Assembly (NCBI GenBank): GCA_027574665.1
Contig: CM050654.1
Coordinates: 37,901,722 to 37,965,721 of the forward strand
Direction of reading: 5' to 3'
DNA from: Rhynochetos jubatus
Lineage: Eukaryota > Chordata > Aves > Eurypygiformes > Rhynochetidae
Length of the DNA stretch: 64,000 nucleotides
Of the stretch, positions 27,535 through 40,435 are shown piece by piece. Position 1 is the first letter of the stretch; the number at the start of each line of letters is the position of its first letter. Made by a program: the position numbers and the translations under genes. The notes beneath the pieces were generated by a model. It saw only the letters and a list, made by a program, of their open reading frames with translations, did no database searches and was not told the DNA's origin.

Positions 27535-28792
27535 TTAGGAAGCTGCTGAGGTCCTGGGCCACATCCACAACACTTTGCACGGCCAGCTGGGAATGTAGGT
27601 AGAGAAGCTCTAGGAGTTGTGTAGGTTCCCAGTACTAGAAAAGTTCATCTTCAAGCGTTTTATCTGTGCTTAGTAATACACACAGTGCTTATTACAACTG
27701 TTTTCATGGGTTATTCAGCAAGGTTATAAATTCCCAACTTTGTCTTCCCAAAAGGCCATATTTGATAATTTTATGAAATCTGGAGCAACGGCTGAATGCA
27801 CTGAAACTCCCAGCGCTACTGGAACGATGAGCGGTACCTCACCTGCCAAATCCAAACACGATGGAAAGGTCAATTAAGAAAGGCTGGGATCTTAAAATAG
27901 GCAAAGGTGCACTACATTTAAAAGGCAAATAAAAGGCAAAATTAAAAATTAATAAAATATACAGCTGATGGAATTTCTTGCTAGGAAACAGAATACTTCT
28001 TTCTCTTGAGGACACAGTGGACCCTGTTAGAATTGGAAGCTAGTGAGCACTTGCAATGCATTTTTAATTCAGTGGGTAAAGTCCTAACTGTTGAAAGCAT
28101 TACGTTCAGATGTTGTATGTTCCACTGGTACTAAAACTAGCACAGAAACAAAGTTCTTAGCCACATCCACTCCCAAAGTTTAGCTGCACCAGGCCTATAA
28201 TACGTATTTAATATAATAATGCACTCAAGAGAGTTCTGGTGACTAAATACTACTTTGTAAAGGAGATCATATTTCATTCAGATTGTGCACTCCTGAAAAA
28301 TTATGTGCTTCTCTTACCCAACATAAAGGTCAAATCATTAGCCTGGAACATTTCTGCATTCAGAGTTAGAGAGAAGAGCTGTCTGAAGCTTTCTTCTTCA
28401 ATGCTTGTTCAAAGGTCTGGCTGGGTATTTCAGAGGATATCTCAGATATCTTCAAACTGCTAATATGTACTGTCCAACTTAATCACACAATGCTCTCCAG
28501 ATAACATATTTGATTCTCATTTTGTTTGCTGCGGGAAGTCTTAGGTTAAGCACAGTTCCTCAGTTCCAGTACCACGAACACGACTTTCTGTACTGCTGCT
28601 ATTGACAGATTACCTACGGACAATGCTTTTAATGTCAATGTCAACTGTGTGCCGGGGCACCGATCACTTGTACCTTTTTATTTTCCTAAGAACCATAAAA
28701 TTTTGACCCACCAAGAACCTTTGCACTCTTTATTTCCACCGAATCATCTCAGTAAGAGAAAAGAAAAAACATTCTGGCTGAACCGGTTCTGT

Positions 28793-28810
28793 CAATTCTT
28801 TAAAGAATTG
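28793..28810. repeat. Perfect 18-bp palindrome
   Basis: CAATTCTTT followed directly by AAAGAATTG. No spacer, and pairing stops at the next base on each side. Unknown role; a chance origin is quite possible. Confidence 0.75.
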
Positions 28811-30213
28811 TATCACTATCTGAAGTGATGTATGTGGCACATTAGATGAATGGGAGCATATATCAATTGTGTGATCTGTGATGCATGTGCATCTTGTATT
28901 GTGACAAAAAATGGATGGAACAATAAAATGTAATAGGTGAACTCACAACAGACCAATATTTCTGTTAAATGTTTTAAGGAATACAACAAAGCAAGATATT
29001 TCACATATTTTAATAAGCACCAAAAAGAAATGAACATGTGGGAAAAAGATATACAGGCTCCCACTTAACTTTTTTGATGTTGTGACATATTTAGGCATGG
29101 CTTCCTTCGTTTAAAATGGTTTGCATTTTTCAGAGTGGAGCAAGAAGGACTACCAATACAAGAAATCTTCACTGTTTATCACCCAAAATGGGAAGCCAGC
29201 CAAGGCCTGTATGTCCAAGTCATTCAAACAGCTTGTACCAGCACCTGGTATTCCATGTTTTTAATGTTCACTCCTTCTTTGGAAAAGAAATAGCATGTAA
29301 ATGAGGATGTTTAATCTTACCTAAATCAGGTAATATCACAAATATGAAAGTGCTTTGTCAAATAACTGAGCTGCACACACTAATCTGTGGATGAAGGGAC
29401 ATCAGTGTCTCACAAAGACTAGCTACAGATCAACAGAAATAAAGCACTTCAGGTCCTTATGGTAAACGATTCCTGTAATAACAACATCTCTCCAGAACAA
29501 ATTACAGCCCTCGCATGGGGCGGGCACACCTGACAAATGATCTGTAGGAGACTTACACCTATGTGCAGTAACACCTCAAGACTGGGTATCCTACAGCATG
29601 TAAAATCTATCAGGAACCTAAGTTTAGTGCTCGAACCTCTTGCTTAATTGTGTATGGATCCTCAGGCAGCCTACAGACTGTATAGAGTGTATATACATAA
29701 AGTGATATGGAGTTTTGCGTTTGATAAAGTGGTATAAAACTCCACTCTTGCCTAAATTTAATCAAGACACAACTTCATATATGCAAATCTACACTGCAAA
29801 AATAGTAATATTTCATTGCAATTTAGACAATGTCACAGGCATGGTATTTTAGTGGAATTTGTTTTAATCTGATAGTGCCATTTGCAGAAAATAAAAATTA
29901 TTATATCTGACTTAATTTAAAAATTACATAATGTCTGGTAGAGATCTTTCATGATCAAAAGCAAAGGAAACAAAGGGGAACAAACCAACTTAGCAGATGT
30001 CTCTTCAGCTCTCTGTGTACTAGAAATGGCGCCCTCCTTACCATTCTACCTAATGCTTAAAAATCCTACTCTAGTCATCCATAAGGACAAATAAAGAGCT
30101 AAAAAGAAAGTTGTCTGTGATCTCAGCTCCTTGCCAGCTTGTGGTCTGACACAGAGCTTTTATTTTTATTTAGTTTCCTTAGCCACGATGACTCAGTTCC
30201 TACACCGTCATTT

Positions 30214-30285
30214 CCATCAGTTGATACGTAAGCTGCGGTTGACACTGAGGCTGGGGTTGATACTCAAGCTGAGGCTGACAGACTT
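30214..30285 (+). repeat. 18-bp tandem minisatellite, about 4 diverged units
   Basis: Units begin at 30214, 30232, 30250 and 30268, with cores GCTGCGGTTGACACTGAG, GCTGGGGTTGATACTCAA and GCTGAGGCTGACAGACTT; the first unit is more diverged. Because 18 is a multiple of three, a plus-strand frame at 30131-30421 reads LRLTLR/LGLILK-type repeats. I do not regard that frame as a gene. Confidence 0.75.
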
Positions 30286-33200
30286 CAGCAGCAGCTCAGA
30301 AAAACAAAGGAGCCAGCACTCCTGGCTCAGAGGAACATTGTTAGAGCAAACCTCTCAGCACTGCAGAAGCAGCTGCAAGGTCCCAGTCTTTGGCCTCTGT
30401 CTCAGTATTTTAAATATCTGAGATTGTTAGGTTTCTAAAGGAGTGGGGTGAAGAAGAAAGAAGTCATCTAATGACTCAGGCTCACAAATGTGATGCTAGA
30501 GAATGTAGATATTTATAGGATGACTTTATACCCTGGCTATAACAAGACTACTGCTTTAGTTTCAGAATTAATTTTCTTCTGTATCTTGATTGCATCTCTG
30601 TGTATTCCCTTAATCTCGCTGTGTAATTTGGAACATTATCATTTCCTTTGAACTGACTTCTCCCAACTGTTTAATGTCATTACCAGACTTCAGCATCTCA
30701 CTGCATTGTTCTCTTTGGAAATTAAATGCAGAATAGAAAACCACATTGTCTGAGGACACCCCTTCAGCCACTATCTTGCCACAGAAGACCCATCTGTTAT
30801 CAATATCTTTACCCACTGAAGTCCCTCCTCGTTCCAGTCTTGATGGATTCACCAAGTAGTGTTTTGCTTTATACTTTACCAAAGCTTTCCAAAGCTCAGA
30901 TCGGGCAAGTACATTTGAATAAACGTGACGGCCTGGAAAACACACTTTATGATGACCAGCTCCCATACCACTTTCATATGTGCTGGTTTCTAACTTGTTA
31001 ACAAGAGGCCCGTGTAATCCACTCAGTAATTAACGTAGCTGCACACTCAGCAAAGATGGGCTCCTGCTTGACTGAATAAGAAGGAAGAATGTATAATTGC
31101 AAAGTTGTGGTCTCAGTGCTCTAGTTTGGGATAAAATACACAACAACATTATAATGAGAAAATTTCAAACAACTGTCATGTTCAGCTCTAATTTTGCAGG
31201 AAATACAGAGAAGAGAGCAAGGCATAAATCGATGCATAAGCCCTCTACCATGTAGGATGTTGGATACATGCCTAAGACCTTGCCCGACAGCAATCAGACC
31301 CGCAAGACAACCAGCAAGAACTGTGCAGCTGTCCAGGTGGGACTGGACATACCCACCCAGTCAAGAGCCCACCTCAGCTGGTTCTAAACCACATTTCACG
31401 AGCACTCTTGTTAAGATGCCTGTGGGCAAAAGAGTCTGTCCTCAACTTGGGCGCAGAGTCATCCTTGAGAGGCACATGGAGATGGTCCTGCCCTTCGCAC
31501 TCTCCTTTTCTTCACACACAGAGCAAGTCTGCAGGCCAAACAATGTGCAATGTACATTGCTACTCCATCCTGGCTTACGCTGAACTCCCTGAGCCCTAGG
31601 TTTGCTTGTCTTTGAATGTAACCTACTACACAACATAAAGTGGTATCACCATTTAAAATCATTGATCAGGTGGTCTAGAACATTTAAAATGCTTCATTAT
31701 CTGATTTAAAATAAACTTTGAGCAACATGAAGTATTTTATTTAAATAGATCTTGACTTGTATCTTTTTAATAAGATACAAAACACTGTGCTTTATCTACT
31801 GGCATTTTTAACAGCTGAGATCCTAAATGCCAAGCATCGTATTTAGAACGGAAATGCTTACACACAGTTAATTGTTGCATTGTTAGTTGTGCTGGTATGG
31901 TAAAAGCAACTTCATGCATCCAGTGATTTTGCCCTGATTGTTTGTGTCAGTTAGTCTTGTAAAAGCAAGGGGGGGCACAGCGTGCTCTCCTGGTCTCTAC
32001 ATGGCAACGTGAATTGTGGTCATTAGAGCATTCATGACCTGGGTACAAAATAAGGAATCGGTGTTAGCACAAGCGGAGGGATCCTCTGGGACACAGATAA
32101 TTGTTCCTGCTGGTACGTAAGAAACTCTGTCTCCGCTGAATGGGTTTATGAGTTTCAGAGAAGAGAAATCTTTTCACTTTGAGATTAAGGAATGATAAAT
32201 GGTAGCGTATACTCTATTTTCTTTCTTGAAATGAGATTTATTGCCAATCCAAGGATAAAATAAGGATGATACCAAAAAGAAAATAAACAAAACCAAACAA
32301 AAATATACTAGTTGGAATAAGGCCATGATCTGACCACTCTTAAAAGGAAATACATACCAAATTATGTATCTTTCTTGTGATCAATACGTCTTACTTATTC
32401 ACAAATGCACATCTTCATGTAGAATCAATAAGACAGGATATAAGTTTAAATGAGGCAACTGTGACTATATCATGTTAATTCTACTTCTTTGGCCAAATCC
32501 CTTAGGCAAACTGAAAACCAGAGATTAAAGAAACATTTGGCTCAGACTAAAATGTATATTCTCAAATATAAATTTATTTCTTTTTGTCAGAACTTCCTTT
32601 CCCCCAGCTATTTTCTAATTTAAAATTAATGAGGCATATGTTCAGTGTTGGATACAGCTCACCTGCTAACAATGACTGTATTTGATGCCCACAGAAGAGT
32701 AGCAGCAGGGCACATATGTGACCCTTCCCCCTTAGTAGTCTCTCAGAATCTAAATATATTAATGTCAGTGATTTTTCTAAGGGAGCTGTATTTGCTATAT
32801 ATTCAATAACCCTCAGTAGAGTTTACTTCCACTTACCCAGTTTGCCCTTGCCCCCATACAAACTTGTGCATTTACAACATTCTTTGGTGAAGAATTTCAT
32901 CGGTTTCTTATCCAATGTGTTGAAGAAATACCTTCTACTGAGTGTCCTGAAACCTGTCACCCATCAGTTTGGCCTGATGCCCCATAATTTTTGTTACAGA
33001 AGACATACTGAACAACAATCCCTATCACTCATGGTTTTATAGACACCTACAGTATTCCAACATGAACAATCATTTTTGAGAATGTAGAGTCTTAGTCTAC
33101 TCCTTTATTCCTAATAAAAACCTTGCTCCATCATCCTTGTCCAATAAAACTTGTTGCCCTTCGCTAATTTCTCCTCACTTCTACAAGTACATTATGTCTA

Positions 33201-35729
33201 TCTTGGGTATTTTTAATGGTTAGCCAGTAAAACTTAAGGACAAATTTAGACATTCATTATCAAAACAGAGAGGAAGAAGATGTCTTTCATTCAATAGCTA
33301 GTCTCACTGATACCCAGTTTATGGGAGATTGAAACAGAGATCACACTTGCATGTGTGTAATTGTAATTACGTCTTCCCAGGAAAACCCTTTGTTATGATG
33401 TTCCACTCTAAGAAACTTAAATATATATTCTAACAAAATGAATTAAAGATAATTACTCTAGAACCCAGTGTTCATCCTCCAGAAGTGGACATCTAGGCTC
33501 CATTTTTACACTAAAGGATGTCTCAGTAATTTAATGAGAAATCAGTGTCAACGGAGGTTGAGAGCTGCCCATTCAAAAGACCTTGCAGCATGATGATCTA
33601 GTAAACTGAGTTAAGCGAGACAGGGAGAAGTTCATGTTGACCAAGCAAACAGTGTCTCCTGCTTCCTGACGACATGATTTAAGCACAGACATTTTAAACA
33701 GAGCAAGGGCCCTTCCCTACTTTGTGCATTTCAGGATGTGTTCTGAAGATGTGACTAAAATTCATCATCGCTTTCATATTTTTCAGTAAACCCTGAAATT
33801 TCAATTTAAAAGTTACCACAAACATTCACCGAGTCCTAGTCTGTTACCAACCTATTTTATCCAGAAAAAAGTACTTTCTCTTTTTTAAATTTAAATCAAC
33901 TCAGTAGATTGATTCCCTACAACATGTCAGACCTTCACGTGCAGGAACGTAATGTTTGCACACAAGGGATTTTGCAAGGCAGAAGCCAAGCGCAGGATGC
34001 AAACAAACACACTCCCAAAGTCTCTAGGCTTGAACAGCACATTAAATCTGAAATTAAGAATGGGAATAAAATGTCAAAGTTGAGATTTGAATAATGTGTG
34101 TCAAAGAACGGATGGATGGAGTGAGCAGGAGAGGCAACAATTACTAAGTGACGAGTCAATTGAAATAAGAAAATGAAGAAACATTACTACTAAAAGAGAG
34201 ATGAAAAAATGCGTTGGCAGCCAAGCAAACATGCCGTGGGATGTCTCCCACAGCATGGGTTGGCTTTTAAATTTTTCACTTCTAATTAGGTTAACGGCAA
34301 ACTGACAGGTGCATCTTTATGAGGTAGAAGACACGCGTATCACTTTTATGCTGTTTGTAGGTTTTCTATTTCTGATCATTTACGTGTATCTACTCTACAT
34401 GTCAAAGCACGCTGTGTGCAAACGAACACTGAAAGTCTCAGAGCCTAGCAGGTGTCCCAGGTTTGTCTGAGAAAGGTAATCCCACCGTCTCCACCATCAG
34501 TGAACAACTTCTTTATGTCATATTTAGTAGATGCTTGAGGACAACTCTCTAAAACACCTACACTAGTTAATTTTCTTCTTTCCTCTTCTGAAGGGAGAAG
34601 TATTCTCGCACTGATTTGGTAAACGTGAAGGAGGAACAACTTTCAATGGCATTTTTAAATTACTGCTCTTCCTAAACCATTTTCAAAACTTAAATTCAAA
34701 TGCAAATTTCATTTTTAAATGAAAACAAATACACTTCTAACAGCTTTTTTCTTACTACTAGCAGTCTCCAGAGATCGACAGTGAGATTCTCACAACTCAC
34801 ATTCAGAGTCCCTCTCCTGCAATGTTTTAAATTTCAATGCACAAAACAGGCAAGCATTCAGAATATGCATTATGTCTATCCTGCCATGGGGGAAAACGGC
34901 ATTGAAAGCTCAAGAGATTTACAAAAAAGCATAATATAAATAGTATCAATTTGGATGAGAAAAGAAGGGAAACGGTCACAGCTAAGGTTCACCACTGGAT
35001 CTGGGATCCTTATCAGCGATTTGTCTTTAGACACTGCCTGCAATCCTACCATAGTTCATAAGAATCTTTCAGTAAGGGACTATTAATTGTGTTGATTTCT
35101 GGTTACCCTGAAACAAATGCATGTGCCTTTCTACAGGTAGCTTTGTAACTATAAAACACTACATATATATCATTTACATTGTGTTACTGTTTAGAAGAAT
35201 ATATGAATTTATGAATCAGCTTATCTCGGTTTTGGAAGCTGTAAGGGAAGGCAAAGAGAAATAACAAACGTCGCAGGTTTTCCCTAAGTAAGGTGTTCGA
35301 TTGGTAACGTGCACTTGTTTGTGCAGTGCTTTCCGATCCTCAGATGCTCTGAAACACAGTGCTGTTGTTATGGCAAAGGTCACCAGATGGCACTGTTAAA
35401 CGTTTAAAGATCGAACTGATGTTTATTTTTTTATATGAGCAAGGGTTTAGTCTTAAAAGAAAATGCTATGGTGTTGAATTTTGGATAGAGACTCTTTGAG
35501 GAAGGTCGCTGACAATTAATTAGGAAGTTTCCTGTCCATCTTGACTTCTCTAACGAGAATCAATAACAGAGAAGGCGTGATCTCCCGAGATCTTTGGTTT
35601 AAGTTCTCCAGCGAGAGGCAATTGCCCATGTGGGCTGCTTCTGGCTTCTTTGTTTGGAAGACCGACACATATAGTGTAAAATACACTCATTACACACGGA
35701 GCATAAAGCTCTGGTCATGTAGCACCATT

Positions 35730-35805
35730 TTTGGGGGTGGGTTTTTGTGTTTTGTTTTTGTGTGGGGTTTTTTTTGTTTGTTTGTTTCTTTTGGTTTTTT
35801 TTCCG
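35730..35805 (-). repeat. T/G-rich low-complexity tract with (GTTT)n
   Basis: TTTTGGGGGTGGG, then GTTTTGTTTTTGTGTGGGG, then T8 and (GTTT)3. Read on the minus strand it is an AAAC-type repeat like those at 47.3 and 56.1 kb. Frames across it give F/V/G-rich or K/N/T-rich peptides and are not genes. Confidence 0.8.
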
Positions 35806-37302
35806 TTTCAAACAAAGCCGTAACATTTTGATATTCAGTACCACTTGTCAAGATCAGGAAAATTATTTACCTTGGAAAGGGAAGGTGGGGAGAGTCTACC
35901 CATTCCCTACAAAGTATTTCCTTCTATTTTTTTCCATACTTACAAGTCCACATGCAATTTTTCTGGGGTGTTCATGCAATCTTTTGTAGTAAGAAGAGAA
36001 CATTGACAGAAACATCTTGGCAAGGCTTTATACTAACTGATACTTCATGATCTAGGAAAAGAAAATACTGCTAATCTCTCAGTATTACTCCATTCTCACA
36101 GGAAATTCCCTATCTATCCAACAATGCCAATTTCTTCTTCCCAAAGAGTGGTGGAGTTCCATCAGTTTGTTAACCTGAAATCTTTATTTTCAAGCACTGG
36201 GAAATATATTGATCAGCACTCTTTCACAGCAGATATATATCATACTTGTCTACTTAGATCTAATAGTAGCAGAAGGAGTGGGAATGTACACAAACCTGCA
36301 CATAAAATGATAAACAGCATAGTCATGTTTTACATGAATTTTATCACCTGGCTAGATCTTGAAGAGATTTATGAAGACAAGTTTTCTAACTGGACCTGAA
36401 ACGATACATAAAATCTCACTAGCTGGTCACTCAGACAGGGAAAGCTCTGAGGAATTTTAGACCATACTTTTATATTGAGAGAACTTTCTTGTCACTTACC
36501 ATGTTAGTGTAAATAACACTGTATTTTTAAAATCTCATCCTTGGGAGTATAAAACCGTCAGCATGTATAAGTTGTTATAATAATGTATGACAACATAGTT
36601 TGGGCGAGTCAGCAAAACTGTATTTAGAATTAACCCAGTGATTAATTTCATTGGCACCAATTGAAAAGAAAGTCAGTAAATACACTACTTTTACAGTGCC
36701 ATAATAATTCAGAGAGGACTTATAACAACATGTTTGAGGTACCTGGAAATTTCATTTTATTTCCCAGTGAGGCAACAGACTCCCTAACAAGTCCTTTAAA
36801 GTCTTTTGGTTTTCCTCCTTATCTATAACATGGAAATAATATTGTCTAACACCTTTTTAGCTGTCTTTGGGCTGACTTTGGAAACTATGGGCTGACTATA
36901 ATCTCATTCTAGCCAATGAGAATACTGGTGAGAATTATTAATTCAGGCATTTGGGTATTTTAGAGTATCACTATTTTCCTGTGCTTTCTGGGGAAAAAGA
37001 ACTGAGAGTCTTGAAACCACTCAAAAGTAAAGCAGAAATCTTTCTGAAATTTCAAAAAGTACCTTAAGAATATTAACATGACCTTTTGCACTACTGATGT
37101 ATCTAAACTCTACACTTAGTAAAGAAATAACATTATCTTAATGCCTTCTGTATTCTGGAACTTTCTGTCTCCTATACTAAATTCAGATGTGGTTTAGGAA
37201 ATCAAGTGTATTTCCTTTATTGGAAACTTGCTACATTTAGTTTACCTATGTCTGGAATTCTATTTAGAATAGAAAGAAAAATGATAAATACAAACTATTG
37301 AT

Positions 37303-37388
37303 CATGGTCTAGTGGGTATGGTAGTGTTGGGTTGATGGTTGGACTGGACGTTTTACAGGTGTTTTCCAACCTTAGTGATTCTGTGATA
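37303..37388 (+). mobile_element. CR1 LINE 3' fragment (~86 bp)
   Basis: Seen: a CATGGTCTAGTGGGTATGG start, then GGTTGGACTGGACG and TTTTCCAACCTTAGTGATTC, running into a degenerate octamer end. It is the reverse complement of the same segment in the CR1 at 42871-43206, so both belong to one subfamily, distinct from the 18.7-kb copy. Only the untranslated 3' tail remains. Small gaps and substitutions suggest an old insertion. Confidence 0.85.
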
Positions 37389-37732
37389 CTGAGTATTACA
37401 GTACATTTGACCATGTAACAAACCTCCAGAAACAGTTGAGAAGAACAACATGCAAATCCAGCCCTTTCAACTAAACCTCCAGGTGCTCAGAGGCTCTGCT
37501 GTCAGCCTGAAACACTTATACATTTATTTTCCAAGTACCTAGAGCTTCTGTCTTTCACACCGTGGAACACGTGGTAAGGCTGTCCATCTCTCTCTCTCTG
37601 CATGACCAAGGACACCAGTTTTTAAATTTGGGTGCATTTTAATGGAAGACTCACCTAAGGCAGGTTGTTTAGGTTCAGAAGCCAGTTATGACAACTATAA
37701 TTGAAGTAGTCTCACTGAAATCAATCAAATTT

Positions 37733-37785
37733 GAGACAAAGTTGGGAAGAATCAATCAATCAACAGAGACAAAGTTGCCAAGAAT
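37733..37785. repeat. Local direct duplication, 20-bp copies 33 bp apart
   Basis: GAGACAAAGTTGGGAAGAAT at 37733-37752 and GAGACAAAGTTGCCAAGAAT at 37766-37785 differ at two positions, with CAATCAATCAACA between them. It looks like a small tandem duplication that has since diverged. Confidence 0.75.
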
Positions 37786-38541
37786 TTGAATTTAAATTCT
37801 GATGAAATTTAAGAATCACTGAGACCGTTACAGATTTAATTTTTATCCTATGAAACCTTCCTGTGTGTAAATCCTTTCAATCAGTGCGTGGCTAAATTAT
37901 AAAAGCCAAGGGAAGGAAAGATGAAAGACAGAACGCTATTTTAATCTATTGATCCAAAGGATATGTCTGTGTTATTTTCCTTTGGATCTTTAATCAGTTA
38001 AATGACAATTTATAATAAAATAATAAAATGCACAGACTTTTGACTGGGGAATACTTGTCAAAAGTGTAACGTGTTGAAGCTGTGGAAAAGAACTAAATTT
38101 AGCTTATATACCTGTAAATGGTATTTGGGGGAAAATAAGACACTCCTCCTCCATCCGAAAACTGAGAAGCTGAAACAGAAAATTTCTGTGCATGATTTTT
38201 TTGTTTTTCTTCTTGTTTCCTCAGTTTCCTTACTGTCATGTGTGGTGTTTATTTATTACAGACTGATGGTAATGAAAACAGAATTGATATGGAGAGTTTT
38301 GTAGTTATCTCAGCCTTTGTTCCACAACCAAAGTGTATAAACTATCTGATTTTTAACATTAACATCTGCATTAAATATATACTTGCTGCCTCCCTTACAT
38401 GACTTTATTGCTATTGATGGCTCTTATCAGCTTCCAGTGTCAAAAATTGAATATCATGGAAAAGAAAAATTCTGGAACATGAAGTGAAGCTTATCAAAAC
38501 AAAATTCTAAACATATGAGAAGGAAAAGATATAAGAAAAAA

Positions 38542-38773
38542 AATCCTAGACTGGTTAAGTTTGGAAGGGACTTTAAAGACCATCTAGTTCCAATCCCCCT
38601 GCCATGGGCAGGGACACCCTGCACTAGCCCAGGTTGCTCCAAGCCTCATCCAGCCTGGCCTTGAACACTTCCAGGGATGGGGCACCCACAGCTTCTCTGG
38701 GCAACCTGTCCCAGTGCCTCACCACCCTCTCCAGGAAGAATTTCTTCCTGATCTCCCATCTAAATCTACCCTC
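38542..38773 (-). mobile_element. CR1 LINE, short 5'-truncated copy (~230 bp)
   Basis: Seen: minus-strand CR1 3' end with the segments CCATGGGCAGGGACACC, CAGCCTGGCCTTGAACAC and CCAGGAAGAATTTCTTCC in the same order and spacing as the copy at 18708-19562. The minus-strand frame still reads as the CR1 ORF2 C terminus ([33 protein letters not shown] in pieces). The octamer end is worn (AATCCTAGA). Homology stops abruptly near 38773. A 167-codon frame at 38624-39127 is this remnant fused by chance to intron sequence and is not a gene. Confidence 0.93.
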
Positions 38774-40422
38774 TAATGATATTGGAATGTAAGGGAAAAG
38801 GCAAATCTGCAAGAAAAATGTCACATAATGAATTTGATCTGGAATAACAGTAGAGAAAGACTCCCACGTGATGTTATTAACGAAGGCGTCATTGCACATG
38901 GCTTCATACACACACAAACAACTAAGAACACTATCAAAAATAACCTCTACCTTTAACATCTTGTGCCAAATTTGAAAATGTAACTTAATCCAAGTGTGAA
39001 AGTAAGCACCATATCTGCCAACCCCTCCGCAGCTCAAGAAAGCACAGGTTAGCCATAAGTCAGCAGCTTTTTTAGCCTCAATATTTTGGTATGACAGAAC
39101 ACCTCCCCAACAGACAGCCACAGCCATTTTTCAGGTCCATTACATCTACCCAACAGCAACAGATGAAGCGATTTCAGCAGCTCTAGGGTAAGAGAAACTA
39201 TAGAACGTGGGTTCTCACGTAAGCCAGCAGTTATCCCATCAATTGTGTGAGCCACGAGGCTTAGGACCGGAGGAGAAATGTATCTGTGCACATCTACGCG
39301 TTGGTGTGCTTCTGTTAATGTTTATCACAACAAACTGACATGATGTGTCCTCTTGTCATGTGTATGGCAAGAAGAAACACACTGTTGCCAGGAACTCATT
39401 TGATGTTTATCTGCTTACATCTCCCTAACTCAGCTCATGAAAACCACTTGCAAACAGACCCTTGCATGGGACCTAGGGGAAAGACAGAGAATACAGTAAG
39501 ATTCTCATTGCCACCTTTACATCATCACTCAGTGAGTCTCCTGTACGACTAAAAGTCTACAATCTTTGGCAATTTTAGAGACTGGAGTAGAGCAGACAAA
39601 GGCAAAAGACTCAGAAGTTGCCTTGAAGCGCAAGGGCAGTCTATAGGAATAATTCTGCTCTTATCAGTGGTAATTAGTGAGAGACCACTGGGAATGATTT
39701 AAGAAGAAGGGAGACTCCAAAGATGATTAAATGGAGAGAGATGTATAGAAATTAACCTTCAGTGGATCACAGTCTGGAAGCTTCTGAGCTCTGAAACATT
39801 AGGAGCTCATCAGGAAAGAGAAAGGACAACTTGAAATGTGGTCAGAGGAGAGGATGATCCACTTAAAAGAGAAGGAAGTAAACAAAGCAGGTTTTCAGGT
39901 ATTTCAGTTGGGACATTCCCTAGAAAACATGACAACTCACACAATTTCAGTGTTAGTTTGAACACACTGCAGTAAAGGATTAGAAAATAAAAAGGAAATT
40001 TAGATATTAAAGGAGGTGTAGTAACAGGATAGCGACTAATGGGAAAAGGAGTGACTGGGACCATATACAGTCACAGTCACTATAGCACTGAGGTATCGCT
40101 CAACTGTCTTGAAGTGCAATGGAGACGGTGTTAGAGGACAGGGTAGACTGTTTATCTACAATGAAGTCAAAACTAAATGAGAGTATACATAAATGGGCTC
40201 TGTTTAGTCAAATCCACTTTGGAGTTCAATGGCTGAAGAGACTGAGGGAAATATCAGGAGTCTGTTATGTGGACTTGGATTTAAGTGTCAATAAAAGTTA
40301 TGTGTTAAAGCTAGCAGGAAAGTCATCTATTTCAGGGCAGTGTACATGCCTAAGGGGTGCTGGGCAGTGCTGTGGAAATGACGGCTACCAGTTTCATCTA
40401 TAGGTCATTGTATGTATTTACA

Positions 40423-40435
40423 CACACACACATGC
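40423..40435. repeat. Short (CA)n microsatellite
   Basis: Six or so CA units within TTTACACACACACACATGC. Confidence 0.7.

Larger units (their letters stand above)
19563..37302. other. LRP1B: LRP1B downstream intron: no gene recognised
   Basis: Unique intron with the small repeats listed separately (20.9, 27.5 and 30.2 kb, homopolymers at 23.5 and 24.1 kb). The frame at 31194-31583 (129 codons, plus) has no recognisable domain. I see no interspersed element of a known class in this 17.7-kb stretch, which makes it the longest stretch in which I recognise no interspersed element. Confidence 0.55.

Noticed and set aside
38624-39127. 167-codon minus-strand frame
   Set aside because: Its end is the CR1 ORF2 C terminus and the rest is unrelated intron read through by chance.
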